DNA of 64,000 bases, taken from Prosthecobacter algae (GTDB taxonomy: Bacteria > Verrucomicrobiota > Verrucomicrobiia > Verrucomicrobiales > Verrucomicrobiaceae). This document shows, piece after piece, positions 44,309-53,593 of the stretch (its first letter is position 1; every line of letters begins with the position of its first letter). The position numbers were made by a program, and so were the translations under genes. The stretch lies in the NCBI RefSeq assembly GCF_039542385.1, contig NZ_BAABIA010000003.1, positions 682,001 through 746,000 on the forward strand. The letters run 5' to 3'. A model generated the notes under the pieces. It did no database searches. It was not told the DNA's origin and saw nothing but the letters and a program-made list of their open reading frames with translations.

Positions 44309-46828
44309 TCAGTCCACCACACGCAGGCGGAACTCACCCGTGCCGCCGGTGATGCTGACGGTGACATCCCGTATGTTTCCCGTGCCACTCACACCAGTGA
44401 CCGTGCCCGTGATGCTGCTGCCGCTCACAGGGACGACGGCGTAACGCGAGGTGGCGGGTGCATTCAGCGTGACTGCCTCAGAGTATGTAACGCGGAAGGT
44501 GACGGTGGCGGAGGAGACAGCCTGCGCACTGGGGCTGAGACGCGTGACGGAAAGCACCTGTGGCGGGGTGGTATCCACCGTCCAGGTGTAGCTAGCGGGG
44601 CTGGCATCCACATTGCCCGCCGCATCCACCGCCCGCACTTGGAAGGTGTGGCTGCCATCCACCAAGCTGGTGTAGGAAGTAGGGCTGGTGCCCGTGGCGA
44701 AGCTGCCCAGGTCCAGTTTGACCTGATAGCTGGCCACACCACTGCCTGCATCGCTCCCCGTGAAGCTGAAGCTGGCACCCGTGCTGGTCGTCAGCAGGGC
44801 GGGATTTGCCGTGATGCTGGTATCAGGCGCGGTCTTATCAATCGTGTAAGTTTCCCCCACGAAAGGCAGAGTGGTGGTGATATCGGACGAGAGGCTCGTG
44901 TCATTGTCCAGACGCAGGAGCAGGGTGCCGTCTGTGCCTGTGGTGACGGGGACCGTCCAGCTCAGGCCCGCATTGGCCGTGGTGGGAGTGCCCACGCTAG
45001 CTCCGGTGCTGGTGCCGCCGAGGGTGAAGTTGCTGGCGGTGACGCCCGTGACGGCGCTGCCGAAGGTGAGCGTCCAGTTCACCGTGTTCAGATTGCTCGG
45101 CGTCGGATTCGCACGAGTCAGAGAGGAAACCGTGGCGGTGGAGGCTGAAGTGGTGATGCCTGAGATCGTGACATTGTTCACCGCGATGTACATGTTCACA
45201 CCGCCGCTGCCCGTGATGCGCACTTCATCGATGTCCACAAACTTCGTTCCCCCCAGGGTGGCCAGATCCACCGTGTCATACCACGGGGCCCCGGAGACCT
45301 GGTAGGTGATGAAGCCTGCGCTCACCCCATCGTCAAAAGCCTCAATCCTCAGCAGATCTCCATCCACGCCACCGTAGTCCACGATGAAGATCGAACTCAT
45401 GGTGAAGTTCGTGGCCGTGGACGAACTTTTGATTTTGAAGACCGACTGGATGCTGCTGCTGTTATAGCCCCCCGCAACGCCATTTGCTCCCGCATAAATA
45501 TTGGGTTGGTAGGTCATCGGCAGGTCCGTGGTGCCATCTGCCGCTTTGGCAGAAAACTGGAGCGCGATGTTCGGCACATCGTTGGATCCCCCCTGGCCAT
45601 CCGTCACCACCGTGCCGGAGATCCCCGTGGTGGCGTTGAAGATGATCGTGGCCGAAGCGGCCGTGGTGGTGAAGGTACCCACGCTGCTGTAGCTCGTGCC
45701 AGCGCTGTTCGTGGCATAGGCTTTGTAGCTGTAGCCACTGCTGGCTGCGAGGCTGGTGGCATTCCGCGTGAAGGCCCCCGTGCTGAAGGTCCCGCTCTCT
45801 GTGAGCACCGTCACATTCGCCCCGCCGATCTCTGGGTTCGCATTCTGAGAAGTCAGTGCATAGACCACCCCGCGCGCCGTGGCATCCGCCCCACCGGTGG
45901 CGGTGATGCTGCCCCCGAGACTGGCGCTGTTTCCCGTCACTGCCGTGCTCGTCGGCGTGGCCACTGTGGGGGCCACTGCTGAACCGCCAACATTCGGGGG
46001 CTCATCGAGAGAACCATCCGTCACCGCAAAAACCGTGGAACTGGACTGCCAATTGGCAGTGGTGTGCACCCGCTGGAGCCAGGTGTTCTTTGAAGCAGCG
46101 GTGGTGGGTCCCACATAGATGTAGTTAAACTGGTTTGCCAGCCTGCCATAGGCCGTGCCAAGTCCCGCATCCGCTGTGACTGCTGTCAGGGCCGTAATGC
46201 CAGGTGAGCCGCCCGAACCAGGAAGGGTGGACTTAAAAAACTCATTGTCCACAGTGATGCTGGAGGCCAGCGTCCAGCCATTGCCAGCATCGCGGTTGGC
46301 TTCAGGAAACTGGTTGAACCCATAGATGAATGTCGGGGTTCCGCCTACCGCATTATTGGCCGTCTGGTAAATGATGATGGATTCACTGGTTGATTGAAGA
46401 CCTGTCGTACCAAAGTCCCCCGTCACCGTTCCGGCACTGCCTGAAGAGGCCGTGACGGAGGTGCCGTCTCCCACAAAGTGGAGATAGACCCCTGCGGCGA
46501 CTCCGCCCGCTGGGGCGGTCCAGATCAAAGTACCATCCCCACGCCCAGCTGCGCCAACGGTGTTCGTTGTGAAGAAGGAGGTTCTCCAACCATGATCGGT
46601 GATCATGACGACACTGCCAGCGGGAATGGCTGCCAAAGAAAGCAGCGAAACCGAATCATTCGCCGCACCACTGACACCGGAATTAAAACGCACCACCACC
46701 AGATCTCCCGGCGTCAGTGTAGGTGCCCCCTGCATTAGCCCTGCGAATAAAACCAGGATACCAAGCAAGCACGCTCGCGCCGCCGCAGACAATCTAGGAG
46801 CTAAAGATGAAGGAATGAGACTTTTCAT
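44309..46828 (-). CDS. Large secreted multidomain protein ending abruptly
   Basis: An 839-residue protein with signal peptide (about 12-35, ARACLLGILVLFAGLMQGA). The N-terminal domain (LVVVRFNSGVSG...VVMITDHGWRTSFF) resembles secreted proteins of unknown function. Then come a fibronectin-like block shared with the neighbour, a region with SIFIVDYGGVDGDLLRIEAF, and Ig-like/cadherin-like repeats (KTAPDTSITANPALLTTSTG, VDAAGNVDASPASYTW). The last repeat stops at GGTGEFRLRVVD, inside what is normally a repeating unit, so the C-terminus (anchor or sorting signal) may be missing. It is followed after 35 bp by the second large secreted gene. Confidence 0.8.
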   Translation of the reverse strand: MKSLIPSSLAPRLSAAARACLLGILVLFAGLMQGAPTLTPGDLVVVRFNSGVSGAANDSVSLLSLAAIPAGSVVMITDHGWRTSFFTTNTVGAAGRGDGTLIWTAPAGGVAAGVYLHFVGDGTSVTASSGSAGTVTGDFGTTGLQSTSESIIIYQTANNAVGGTPTFIYGFNQFPEANRDAGNGWTLASSITVDNEFFKSTLPGSGGSPGITALTAVTADAGLGTAYGRLANQFNYIYVGPTTAASKNTWLQRVHTTANWQSSSTVFAVTDGSLDEPPNVGGSAVAPTVATPTSTAVTGNSASLGGSITATGGADATARGVVYALTSQNANPEIGGANVTVLTESGTFSTGAFTRNATSLAASSGYSYKAYATNSAGTSYSSVGTFTTTAASATIIFNATTGISGTVVTDGQGGSNDVPNIALQFSAKAADGTTDLPMTYQPNIYAGANGVAGGYNSSSIQSVFKIKSSSTATNFTMSSIFIVDYGGVDGDLLRIEAFDDGVSAGFITYQVSGAPWYDTVDLATLGGTKFVDIDEVRITGSGGVNMYIAVNNVTISGITTSASTATVSSLTRANPTPSNLNTVNWTLTFGSAVTGVTASNFTLGGTSTGASVGTPTTANAGLSWTVPVTTGTDGTLLLRLDNDTSLSSDITTTLPFVGETYTIDKTAPDTSITANPALLTTSTGASFSFTGSDAGSGVASYQVKLDLGSFATGTSPTSYTSLVDGSHTFQVRAVDAAGNVDASPASYTWTVDTTPPQVLSVTRLSPSAQAVSSATVTFRVTYSEAVTLNAPATSRYAVVPVSGSSITGTVTGVSGTGNIRDVTVSITGGTGEFRLRVVD
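45669..45958. repeat. Copy 2 of the 290-bp near-identical coding block
   Basis: Nearly identical to 42971-43260, in the same orientation and reading frame. It encodes the same fibronectin-like module in the upstream large secreted gene. Confidence 0.85.
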
Positions 46829-46994
46829 AAGGAAGGGGCAGGCATTTAGAGCTTTACACCTGAGATACCCTTAAACGTTTTTAACGTTGCCAAAAAAAGT
46901 CAGCAGGCACCCAGCGGGGAACCAACTTTGGTTGCACCATGACTATTTCAACTAAATTCCACCCAAACAGGCTTAACCGCCATACTATAAATAC

Positions 46995-48185
46995 TCATCT
47001 AACATCGGGTCTCTGCCCCACCCGGGCAGCCACAGAAATGGGTTCTCCGCCCCGGATGACCTCTAGTGTGATCTGGGAGTCTGGTGACATTGAGCGGATG
47101 ATCTTCAACAGGTCTCCGGGAGTGCGAAAGGTGCGGCCATTGATGGCCGTGATGACATCTCCTACGACCAGGCCTGCACGAGCAGCGGGCGACTGGGGAT
47201 CGAGGTCCGTGATATAAGCGCCCATAGTGACGGAGCCGCCCAAAGCCGCTTCCACACGGACGGGTTCGGCGTTCAGTTCCAGGCCCAGGTAGCCCATGCC
47301 GGCAACGGAGGCTGGGTCACCGCCTTTGGCCTGATTGCGAATGGAGTCCACTACCATCTTGGCATCGTTGGCCGGCACGGCCAGCCCTACGCCCTGCCAG
47401 GCACGCACATTTTCATCTCCCCGGTAAATAGCGACATTGATGCCGATGATTTCACCCCGAATGTTGACCAGAGGGCCACCGGAGTTGCCAGGATTGATGA
47501 CCGTGTCGGTTTGTAGGTAGTCTAGCTGACTGTCACTGAGATGGCGGTCCCGTGCACTGATGATGCCCTGAGTCACGGTGCCGCTAAGGCCGAAAGGATT
47601 GCCTACAGCAAATACCAACTGGCCCACCCGGGCGTCGTCCGAATTGGCGAAAGACAGGGCGGGGAAATCCTTTTTTCCGCCTTCGATCTTGAGGAGGGCG
47701 ATGTCACGTTCGCGATGCGCCCCCAAAACGCGGGCTGGATACTGCTGGTTGTCATTGGTGGTGACAATGACCTCGCTGACATCGGCAATGACGTGGTAGT
47801 TGGTAACGACGTGCCCTTCCTTTGAGATGATGGCCCCGGAGCCTAGTCCAGGGATGATCTGGGCACGGCCACTGACGACGCCAAAAAACGGATGCCAGGC
47901 GGTCTGCCCCCGGCGCACCGTTTTGGTGGTCACACTCACGACGCTGGGCAGCACGGCTGCTGAGAGCTTGGAAAACTCATCGTTCATGGCGCTGAGAATT
48001 TTCACGTCATTGAGATCCAGCTTAGGTGCTGCTGGGGCTGTGAAAGACTGGGCGGCTTGGGGCTTTTCGCCGCGAAGGAAATTCAGCAGCCCATACCCCT
48101 CCTGTCCCCGACGCCAGATGGAAAAAACCAAGGTGGCGATGAGAAAAACGGTGATGGCAAAAACGAGACGGCGGAGAGTTTCCAT
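46995..48185 (-). CDS. HtrA/DegP-type serine protease with PDZ domain
   Basis: A 396-residue membrane-anchored S1C protease. It has an N-terminal helix (RLVFAITVFLIATLVFSI), the triad His131 (VVTNYHVIAD), Asp161 (RERDIALLKIE) and Ser235 (NPGNSGGPLV), then one PDZ domain from about 290 (YITDLDPQSPAARAGLVVGD). Such proteases degrade or refold misfolded periplasmic proteins and cut regulatory substrates under stress. It is upstream of, and on the same strand as, the two large secreted proteins, which could be its clients (inference). It is divergent from the metallo-beta-lactamase-fold gene. Confidence 0.93.
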   Translation of the reverse strand: METLRRLVFAITVFLIATLVFSIWRRGQEGYGLLNFLRGEKPQAAQSFTAPAAPKLDLNDVKILSAMNDEFSKLSAAVLPSVVSVTTKTVRRGQTAWHPFFGVVSGRAQIIPGLGSGAIISKEGHVVTNYHVIADVSEVIVTTNDNQQYPARVLGAHRERDIALLKIEGGKKDFPALSFANSDDARVGQLVFAVGNPFGLSGTVTQGIISARDRHLSDSQLDYLQTDTVINPGNSGGPLVNIRGEIIGINVAIYRGDENVRAWQGVGLAVPANDAKMVVDSIRNQAKGGDPASVAGMGYLGLELNAEPVRVEAALGGSVTMGAYITDLDPQSPAARAGLVVGDVITAINGRTFRTPGDLLKIIRSMSPDSQITLEVIRGGEPISVAARVGQRPDVR

Positions 48186-48416
48186 AACGAAGCCCTACGA
48201 TGCGTGGCTGCGGGCCGATGGCAAGATGCGGACTGCGGCTTCTTACCGCCCCCTGAATCCCTCGCTGCCCAAAAAGATGGGCTGACAAAAGCGGCCAGGG
48301 CAGCAGGCGTGGCATTCTTTGTGCGTAAGGAAGTTTTGCTGCGAAGAGCCAACGCTTTCATATTCAAGGTTGTCAGACTCCTTTGCGTCCCATACCTTCA
48401 CTCAGACCGTCCTTTC

Positions 48417-49394
48417 ATGATTCACGATCCTGCCCCGGACAACGGTGGGCCCGCCTTTTTGGGCAGCTCAGGCCAGCGGCGTCCCCCTTTGGCCCAGGCC
48501 GCACGGGATGAGCACCGCATCGGACTCATGCCGACAGAAGGCTGGCGAAAGCGCAACCTGCAGTATTTTGGCGAAGTTCTGATCCCTTCCCTTCTCTCGC
48601 CACGCAAGCCGGGCCGCGTCATTGATGGCGTGCCGCTGGTCACTTCCACAGAAATTGGGGTCACTTGGCTAGGGCACGCTGGCTTTTTTGCTCAGATTTC
48701 TGGCGTCAACATTCTCATCGATCCGAACTGGGCACTGTGGCATGGCCCCATCAAGCGTCTGCGTCACCCCAGCGTCTGGGCCAGCGATCTGCCGCCCATT
48801 GATCTGGTGCTGGTGACACATGCCCACTATGACCATCTGCACCTGCCCAGCCTGCGCCGGGTGGCCCGTGGACAGCCCATTATCGTGCCCAAAGGCGTGG
48901 GCGGCATTGTCAAACGGGCCGGATTTGGCCAAATCGTGGAACTAGACACCTGGCAGCGGGCGAAATTCCGTGATCTGCGCATCACCCTTACCCCGGCCCG
49001 TCATTGGGGGGCCCGCATGATTCATGATACCCATCGCGGTTTTGGGGGTTACCTCATCAGCTCTCCCCAGCGCAGCCTTTTCCACTGTGGTGACAGCAGC
49101 CTTTTCGATGGATTTACGGAAATCGGTCAGCGCGCTCAGATTGATCTGGCCCTGATGCCCATCGGTGCTTACCAGGCTCCGAGCGGTCGCCCGGTTCACA
49201 TGAATCCCGAAGAAGCCTTGGACGCCTTTGCCATGCTAGGTGCCCAGCACATGGTGCCCATGCACCACGATACTTTCCCCCTGGGTGGAGAACCCATCCA
49301 TGAACCGGCAGAACGGCTGCTGCTGGCCACCCAGGCCCGTCAGCTTCAGGACCGCGTGCGCATCCTCCACGAAGGGGAATCGGCGCTGTATTAA
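48417..49394 (+). CDS. Metallo-beta-lactamase-fold hydrolase (UlaG/NAPE-PLD-like)
   Basis: A 325-residue protein with the metal motif THAHYDHLHLPSL (HxHxDH), TPARHWGARMIHDTHRGFGG, HCGDSSLFDGF and a final MVPMHHDTFPLGGEP His. The WLGHAGFFAQISGVNILIDP segment is typical of the UlaG/NAPE-hydrolysing branch. It acts on a phosphodiester or lactone; the exact substrate is unknown. An in-frame frame reaching 48057 overlaps the divergent HtrA gene and is not used. The start at 48417 gives MIHDPAPDN. Confidence 0.88.
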   Translation: MIHDPAPDNGGPAFLGSSGQRRPPLAQAARDEHRIGLMPTEGWRKRNLQYFGEVLIPSLLSPRKPGRVIDGVPLVTSTEIGVTWLGHAGFFAQISGVNILIDPNWALWHGPIKRLRHPSVWASDLPPIDLVLVTHAHYDHLHLPSLRRVARGQPIIVPKGVGGIVKRAGFGQIVELDTWQRAKFRDLRITLTPARHWGARMIHDTHRGFGGYLISSPQRSLFHCGDSSLFDGFTEIGQRAQIDLALMPIGAYQAPSGRPVHMNPEEALDAFAMLGAQHMVPMHHDTFPLGGEPIHEPAERLLLATQARQLQDRVRILHEGESALY

Positions 49395-49506
49395 GGGGCC
49401 CCCGGGCAATGGTCCCAGTGGGTTGAAAAAGATGTCCTCATAGAACGAGCCGGCAGCTCAACGAGGGGCCTAACAAGTCGTGGCCACTCAATTTTTCATG
49501 AATGTC

Positions 49507-49546
49507 TTGACGCGGAACTATTGTGCATATTAAATATGCACAGTAG
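49507..49546 (+). promoter_or_regulatory. Promoter with a 13-bp-arm operator palindrome before the GntR/ABC operon
   Basis: TTGACG at 49507-49512 is a good -35 element, with TAAATA at 49531-49536 as a plausible -10 (18 bp spacing). Overlapping the -10, CTATTGTGCATAT (49518-49530) and ATATGCACAGTAG (49534-49546) form an inverted repeat with a TAA spacer and one mismatch in 13 bp. Its position 10 bp before the GntR gene is as expected for autorepression by a YtrA-type GntR dimer. Confidence 0.75.
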
Positions 49547-49555
49547 ATCAACTGC

Positions 49556-49963
49556 ATGTCCAACACACCCTCCATCAAGCTGCTCCTGCCTGCCATTTCC
49601 CCGGCGGCCCCTGGGACGCTGTATGAGCAGATCATCACGGGGCTGAAAAGGATCATCAGCGAGGGGCTGCTGGAGCCGGACTCGGCGCTGCCCTCCTTCC
49701 GCCAGCTCGCGGGGGACCTGATGGTCAGCGTCATCACGGTGAAGCGGGCTTACGAGGAACTGGAGCGCGAGGGCATCATCTACCGCCGCCAGGGCCGGGG
49801 CACATTTGTCGCCGCACGGGGGCAGGATCGCTCCCGTGAGGTGAAGATTGCGCAGGCGCGGAGCCACCTGCGCAACGCCCTGCGGGAAGCCACCGAAGCA
49901 GGCCTTTCCCCAACTGAGATCCAGCAACTTTTCATGCAAACGCTCCACCCCACCGCCTCATGA
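49556..49963 (+). CDS. GntR family regulator, YtrA type
   Basis: A 135-residue short GntR protein: a winged helix-turn-helix (LYEQIITGLKRIISEGLLE, ALPSFRQLAGDLMVSVITVK and EREGIIYRRQGRGTFVA) followed by a short dimerisation tail of about 45 residues. This is the YtrA architecture, which usually represses a neighbouring ABC exporter. The ABC ATPase gene overlaps its stop by four bases (ATGA), and an excellent operator candidate lies immediately upstream. Confidence 0.93.
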   Translation: MSNTPSIKLLLPAISPAAPGTLYEQIITGLKRIISEGLLEPDSALPSFRQLAGDLMVSVITVKRAYEELEREGIIYRRQGRGTFVAARGQDRSREVKIAQARSHLRNALREATEAGLSPTEIQQLFMQTLHPTAS

Positions 49964-50826
49964 ATGCCACTGCCCTTGAAATTACCGGTTTGGAAAAACG
50001 CTTTCCTCGTTTCAGCCTTGGCCCCATCAGCCTGAGCGTGCCGTCCGGCACCATCTATGGCCTCATCGGTCCCAATGGCGCAGGCAAGACCACCCTGCTG
50101 GACCAGATCTTTGGTATGGGCCTACCCGATGCCGGCAGCATCCAGGTCAACGGGCTGGACCACGTGCGGCACGAAGTGGAGGTGAAACAAAGCGCCGCCT
50201 ATGTGGGGCCAGACCTCAGCTACATGGCCTGGGGAAAGGTGAGCCGCGCCATCCGTTTTGTGCGCGGTTTTCATCCGGGTTGGGACGAATCACTAGCCAC
50301 CCGGCTCATGCAGTCTTTTGGTCTCAGTGCCGGGGACCGCATCGCCACACTCTCCTTTGGTGGGCGAATGAAGCTGGCTCTGGTCCTGGCCATGGCCTGG
50401 CGCCCTCAATTCCTCGTGCTGGATGAGCCCACCACAGGCCTGGACGCCCACTCAAAGAAGTCCCTCTTTTCCGAATTACTAACCATCGTGAAAGATGAAT
50501 CCCGCACCGTTTTGCTCTCTTCTCACCAGATCAGTGATCTGGAGCGTTTCGCGGATCAGGTCAGTATCCTCCATCAGGGCCGTGTGCTGACCAGCGGCAC
50601 CACCTCAGCCTTAGTGGAGAGCCACCTCCAGTTGGAGTTCCGCAGCAAGGACCTCCTCCTTCGAGGGTTGCCGGGGCTTACGGTCCAAGAGCAGGCGGGC
50701 GATCGCTGGCGGGCCGTGCTGGACACGCACAGGACATCTGTAGCCGGGCTCACCTCACGCGGTGTGCAGGACCTACACGCGCAGCCCCTCTCGCTGGAGG
50801 AACTCTTCCTCGCCCTCACTCAATAG
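49960..50826 (+). CDS. ABC transporter ATPase of a YtrA-controlled system
   Basis: A 288-residue ATPase: Walker A GPNGAGKTTLLD, an unusual signature LSFGGRMKLALVLAMA (in place of LSGGQ), Walker B FLVLDEPTTGLD and switch His in LLSSHQISDL. This matches YtrB-like/DrrA-like ATPases that work with a separate membrane protein. It is translationally coupled to the GntR gene and precedes a hydrophobic protein by 11 bp, the expected permease. The substrate is unknown; YtrA-type systems are often induced by cell-wall-active compounds. Confidence 0.92.
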   Translation: MNATALEITGLEKRFPRFSLGPISLSVPSGTIYGLIGPNGAGKTTLLDQIFGMGLPDAGSIQVNGLDHVRHEVEVKQSAAYVGPDLSYMAWGKVSRAIRFVRGFHPGWDESLATRLMQSFGLSAGDRIATLSFGGRMKLALVLAMAWRPQFLVLDEPTTGLDAHSKKSLFSELLTIVKDESRTVLLSSHQISDLERFADQVSILHQGRVLTSGTTSALVESHLQLEFRSKDLLLRGLPGLTVQEQAGDRWRAVLDTHRTSVAGLTSRGVQDLHAQPLSLEELFLALTQ

Positions 50827-50837
50827 CCCCTGCCGCC

Positions 50838-52142
50838 ATGACACGAATCCTGCTCGATTATTTAAACCGGTGGCGCTGGGTCTGGGCCGCTTACATCCTG
50901 GTCATCGGGAGTCTGGCTTTTTTCACCCGTAACCTCCTCAGCTTTCCCCCACTGGCTCTGGCACTCCTCCATGTGGATGCTGGAACTGGCGTGCTTTACA
51001 CTGTTCGTCTCCAGCCTGTTTCCAGGCAGGAGCAGGACCGTGTGTGGTGGTTCATCTCGGTCTGTCTGCCCACACTCCTCAGCACCCCGCTACTGGCACT
51101 GGGCCTCCTCTGGCAGCAGGCCGGCCATGCCCAGGCCCCTTTGCCGGGGCTGGCAGCGCCGTGGTTTTCCCTCATAGTCGTAACGCTTCTCGGCATTGGC
51201 CTATCCGCCCTCATGTTCCTCATGTGGCGTTTTATCCTGCCACGCAAGCCGGAGACGAAGGTGGAATGGATGGTGACTGTCCCCTGTGGTGCGCTGTGGG
51301 GCTTACTGTTCCCAGGTTTTTTCATGCTCCGCTCGCAGTTGCCGGGCACTCCTGCGGCGGTGCAGCCCTGGCAATGGATCATGCTCGCGCTCATCCCACC
51401 ACTCGTAGCTTTTTCGTTCATTCAGGCAGGCAAGGTGGCGCAGAGCCGTCTGAAGGTGACCGCCTGCACACAGTCCCCAACAACCACAAATGCCAGCACA
51501 CCCGCCACTGGGAGCGGCGGCCTGCTGCTGCTCCTCCTCACTATACATGGGAGGCTGCTGAGCCTGCTATTATTCTTTGCCTGCACCTTCTGGGCCTTAC
51601 GGTTATGGCGAGGCCGGACCATCTCCGCTGAAGACGCCCGCCAGATCAACGATCAACTGGTGATCACGATGATGGTTGTCCCTGCCGTGGTGGCTGACTG
51701 GTTCAGCCTGCGGATGCTGCGCTCCGTCCCCCTCTCCACCCGAAGGCTGACGCTGGCCTTGCTCAGTGTTCCGATCATGCTAGGCCTGTTGGCCGCGTCG
51801 CAGACGGCCCTGACGGGGGCGATTTTTTCTCCAAACTCTTCGTTAGGCATTGAGTGTCTCAACGCCGCCCTCATCACCGCCGGAGTCTCTGCGGTGCTTC
51901 TCACTTTCAATTCTTATGTCGGGTCATCGTGGCGCTTTGTCATCATGCTGCTGCCGATATCCGTAATGGTGGCAGGGATCTTCGCGCCAGATCGCTCTGC
52001 ACTCTGGATGTCGGCCGTGGGTTCTGTGATGTTTTTGGCCGCCGCCTGCTTTCTACAGCGCGGCTTCTGGCGCGCACCCTCCTACTACCGTCCGCGCCGC
52101 GCCTTTGGCATAGCCGCAGCAGACTCTTTAGGCAGGCCTTGA
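50838..52142 (+). CDS. ABC transporter membrane protein, about ten predicted helices
   Basis: A 434-residue, strongly hydrophobic protein with around ten transmembrane segments, for example WVWAAYILVIGSLAFF, LLLLLTIHGRLLSLLLFFA and IECLNAALITAGVSAVLLTF. I recognise no named family, but its position behind a GntR regulator and an ABC ATPase makes it the permease. A soluble segment of about 90 residues (around 140-235) divides two groups of helices. It is followed by folA after 31 bp on the same strand. Confidence 0.8.
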   Translation: MTRILLDYLNRWRWVWAAYILVIGSLAFFTRNLLSFPPLALALLHVDAGTGVLYTVRLQPVSRQEQDRVWWFISVCLPTLLSTPLLALGLLWQQAGHAQAPLPGLAAPWFSLIVVTLLGIGLSALMFLMWRFILPRKPETKVEWMVTVPCGALWGLLFPGFFMLRSQLPGTPAAVQPWQWIMLALIPPLVAFSFIQAGKVAQSRLKVTACTQSPTTTNASTPATGSGGLLLLLLTIHGRLLSLLLFFACTFWALRLWRGRTISAEDARQINDQLVITMMVVPAVVADWFSLRMLRSVPLSTRRLTLALLSVPIMLGLLAASQTALTGAIFSPNSSLGIECLNAALITAGVSAVLLTFNSYVGSSWRFVIMLLPISVMVAGIFAPDRSALWMSAVGSVMFLAAACFLQRGFWRAPSYYRPRRAFGIAAADSLGRP

Positions 52143-52173
52143 ATTGTACATGGGAGGATGCTCCATTGCCATC

Positions 52174-52692
52174 ATGACGCCCCTGCTGACTCTTATCGCT
52201 GCGGTTTCATCGGATGGTTACATTTCCAGAAGCCAAGGCGTCCCCTGGGATCTGCCAGATGATCGCGCCAGTTTCCGCGCCTACACGCAGGGGAAATGGC
52301 TGCTGTTAGGCCGCAGGACCTATGAGGAGATGCTCGGCTGGTTCTCCGACCACCATCCGCTGGTGCTGACGATGAATGAAAAGTTTGTCCCGTTTTGGGG
52401 GGAACGTGTGGGTGGCGTCTCTTCGGCCTTGCGGCAAGCGGGGGAGGCACGACAGACCGAATTGGTCGTGTGCGGAGGGGCGGCGGCCTACGAGGCAGCG
52501 ATGCCCCTGGCGGACCGCCTCATCATCACCCATGTAAACGATGCCTTAGGCAACGGAGTGCCCTTCCCTGCCTTCAGCCACGATGATTGGGAACCCGTGA
52601 CTCGCCAAGACCACCCGGCGGACTCTCATCACGCCCATAGCTTCAGCATCGTGACCTACCAGCGCGTGCGCCATTATCAGCATGCGGCCTGA
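52174..52692 (+). CDS. folA: Dihydrofolate reductase
   Basis: A 172-residue protein with DHFR features: LIAAVSSDGYISRSQGVPWD, DLPDDRASFRAYT (active-site Asp), LLLGRRTYEEML and VVCGGAAAYEAAMPLADRLI with THVND. It reduces dihydrofolate to tetrahydrofolate with NADPH. The start at 52174 gives the usual N-terminus; in-frame alternatives at 52144-52150 add about ten residues. Its proximity to the ABC genes may be chance. No thyA is adjacent. Confidence 0.82.
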   Translation: MTPLLTLIAAVSSDGYISRSQGVPWDLPDDRASFRAYTQGKWLLLGRRTYEEMLGWFSDHHPLVLTMNEKFVPFWGERVGGVSSALRQAGEARQTELVVCGGAAAYEAAMPLADRLIITHVNDALGNGVPFPAFSHDDWEPVTRQDHPADSHHAHSFSIVTYQRVRHYQHAA

Positions 52693-52737
52693 CTGCCTGT
52701 TGCATGCTGCATCCCTCAAGACGACCTTCCGAAAGTC

Positions 52738-53448
52738 ATGACCCGGTCCTTTGCAGCCCTGCTTTTATTTGCCGGCCTGAGCCTCACGGCCCTGGCGGGG
52801 ACGCAGGATCTTCCGCCCCCACCCGCCAACGGTCTTCGGGATGACACCCGCGCCCTGCCCGAACCAAGGCAGGCGGAACTGGCCAGGGAAATCGCCGCCT
52901 GCCGGGCTGCCCTTCAGGCGGATGTCTGGCTGAATGCTGGCACTTTCCTGCCCTCGGGCCAGACCCTCCGCAGCCAGGCCAGAGATCTGCGCCAGCACTG
53001 GAGCCCGAACCGGGACGCCATCCTCCTGGCGTACGATCGGGCGAGTGATTCCCTGGCCCTGTCACTTTCCCCCAGCCTCTGGCAACGCTATCCGACAGCC
53101 GAAATCAGTGGCCTGTCCCAACACATGGCAGCCCTCATGGCTGTAAAAGAGCAACCGCTAGACCAAAGGCTGGCCGCCAGCCTGCGCGTGGTCATGACCC
53201 AGATGCAGCTTCTGGAAAAACAGCGCCGCACGGCTGCGACGACACTGTCCACAGATCACGGCCACATCGCCCGTATCTTCGCGGCCACCCTCGGAGGCGG
53301 GGCGTTTGTATTGGCCCTTTTGGGAACCTTCATGAGACGACGTGATGTGCAGGCAGCCTGGCAGCTTCACTTCCCCGAGGTGCAGGTGGGCCTTCGTTTT
53401 GGCGCAGCTCACGGTGGCGGCGTCGTTGTCGAAAAAGACAGAGGGTAA
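52738..53448 (+). CDS. Secreted TPM-domain-like protein with C-terminal helix
   Basis: A 236-residue protein with signal peptide MTRSFAALLLFAGLSLTALA. A TPM-like domain (LPEPRQAELAREIAACRAAL, ILLAYDRASDSLALSLSPSLW) is followed by a transmembrane helix near 175-195 (IARIFAATLGGGAFVLALLG) and a basic C-terminal tail. TPM proteins are periplasmic or thylakoid-lumen phosphatase-like proteins of mixed function. The segment RDDTRALP typical of the family is present as LRDDTRALPEP. Confidence 0.7.
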   Translation: MTRSFAALLLFAGLSLTALAGTQDLPPPPANGLRDDTRALPEPRQAELAREIAACRAALQADVWLNAGTFLPSGQTLRSQARDLRQHWSPNRDAILLAYDRASDSLALSLSPSLWQRYPTAEISGLSQHMAALMAVKEQPLDQRLAASLRVVMTQMQLLEKQRRTAATTLSTDHGHIARIFAATLGGGAFVLALLGTFMRRRDVQAAWQLHFPEVQVGLRFGAAHGGGVVVEKDRG

Positions 53449-53593
53449 TCACTGCTGTCGGGGCCTCGTTATCCCAAGGCAGTTCATGCCCCTCTACGCG
53501 CCCGGGTGAAAAAGGCCCGGCCCATGGAGGGATCCCTGGGGGGAACTAACGCAGTACGTCAGCAAATGGCGGTAGAAACACAAGAAGGCTCTC

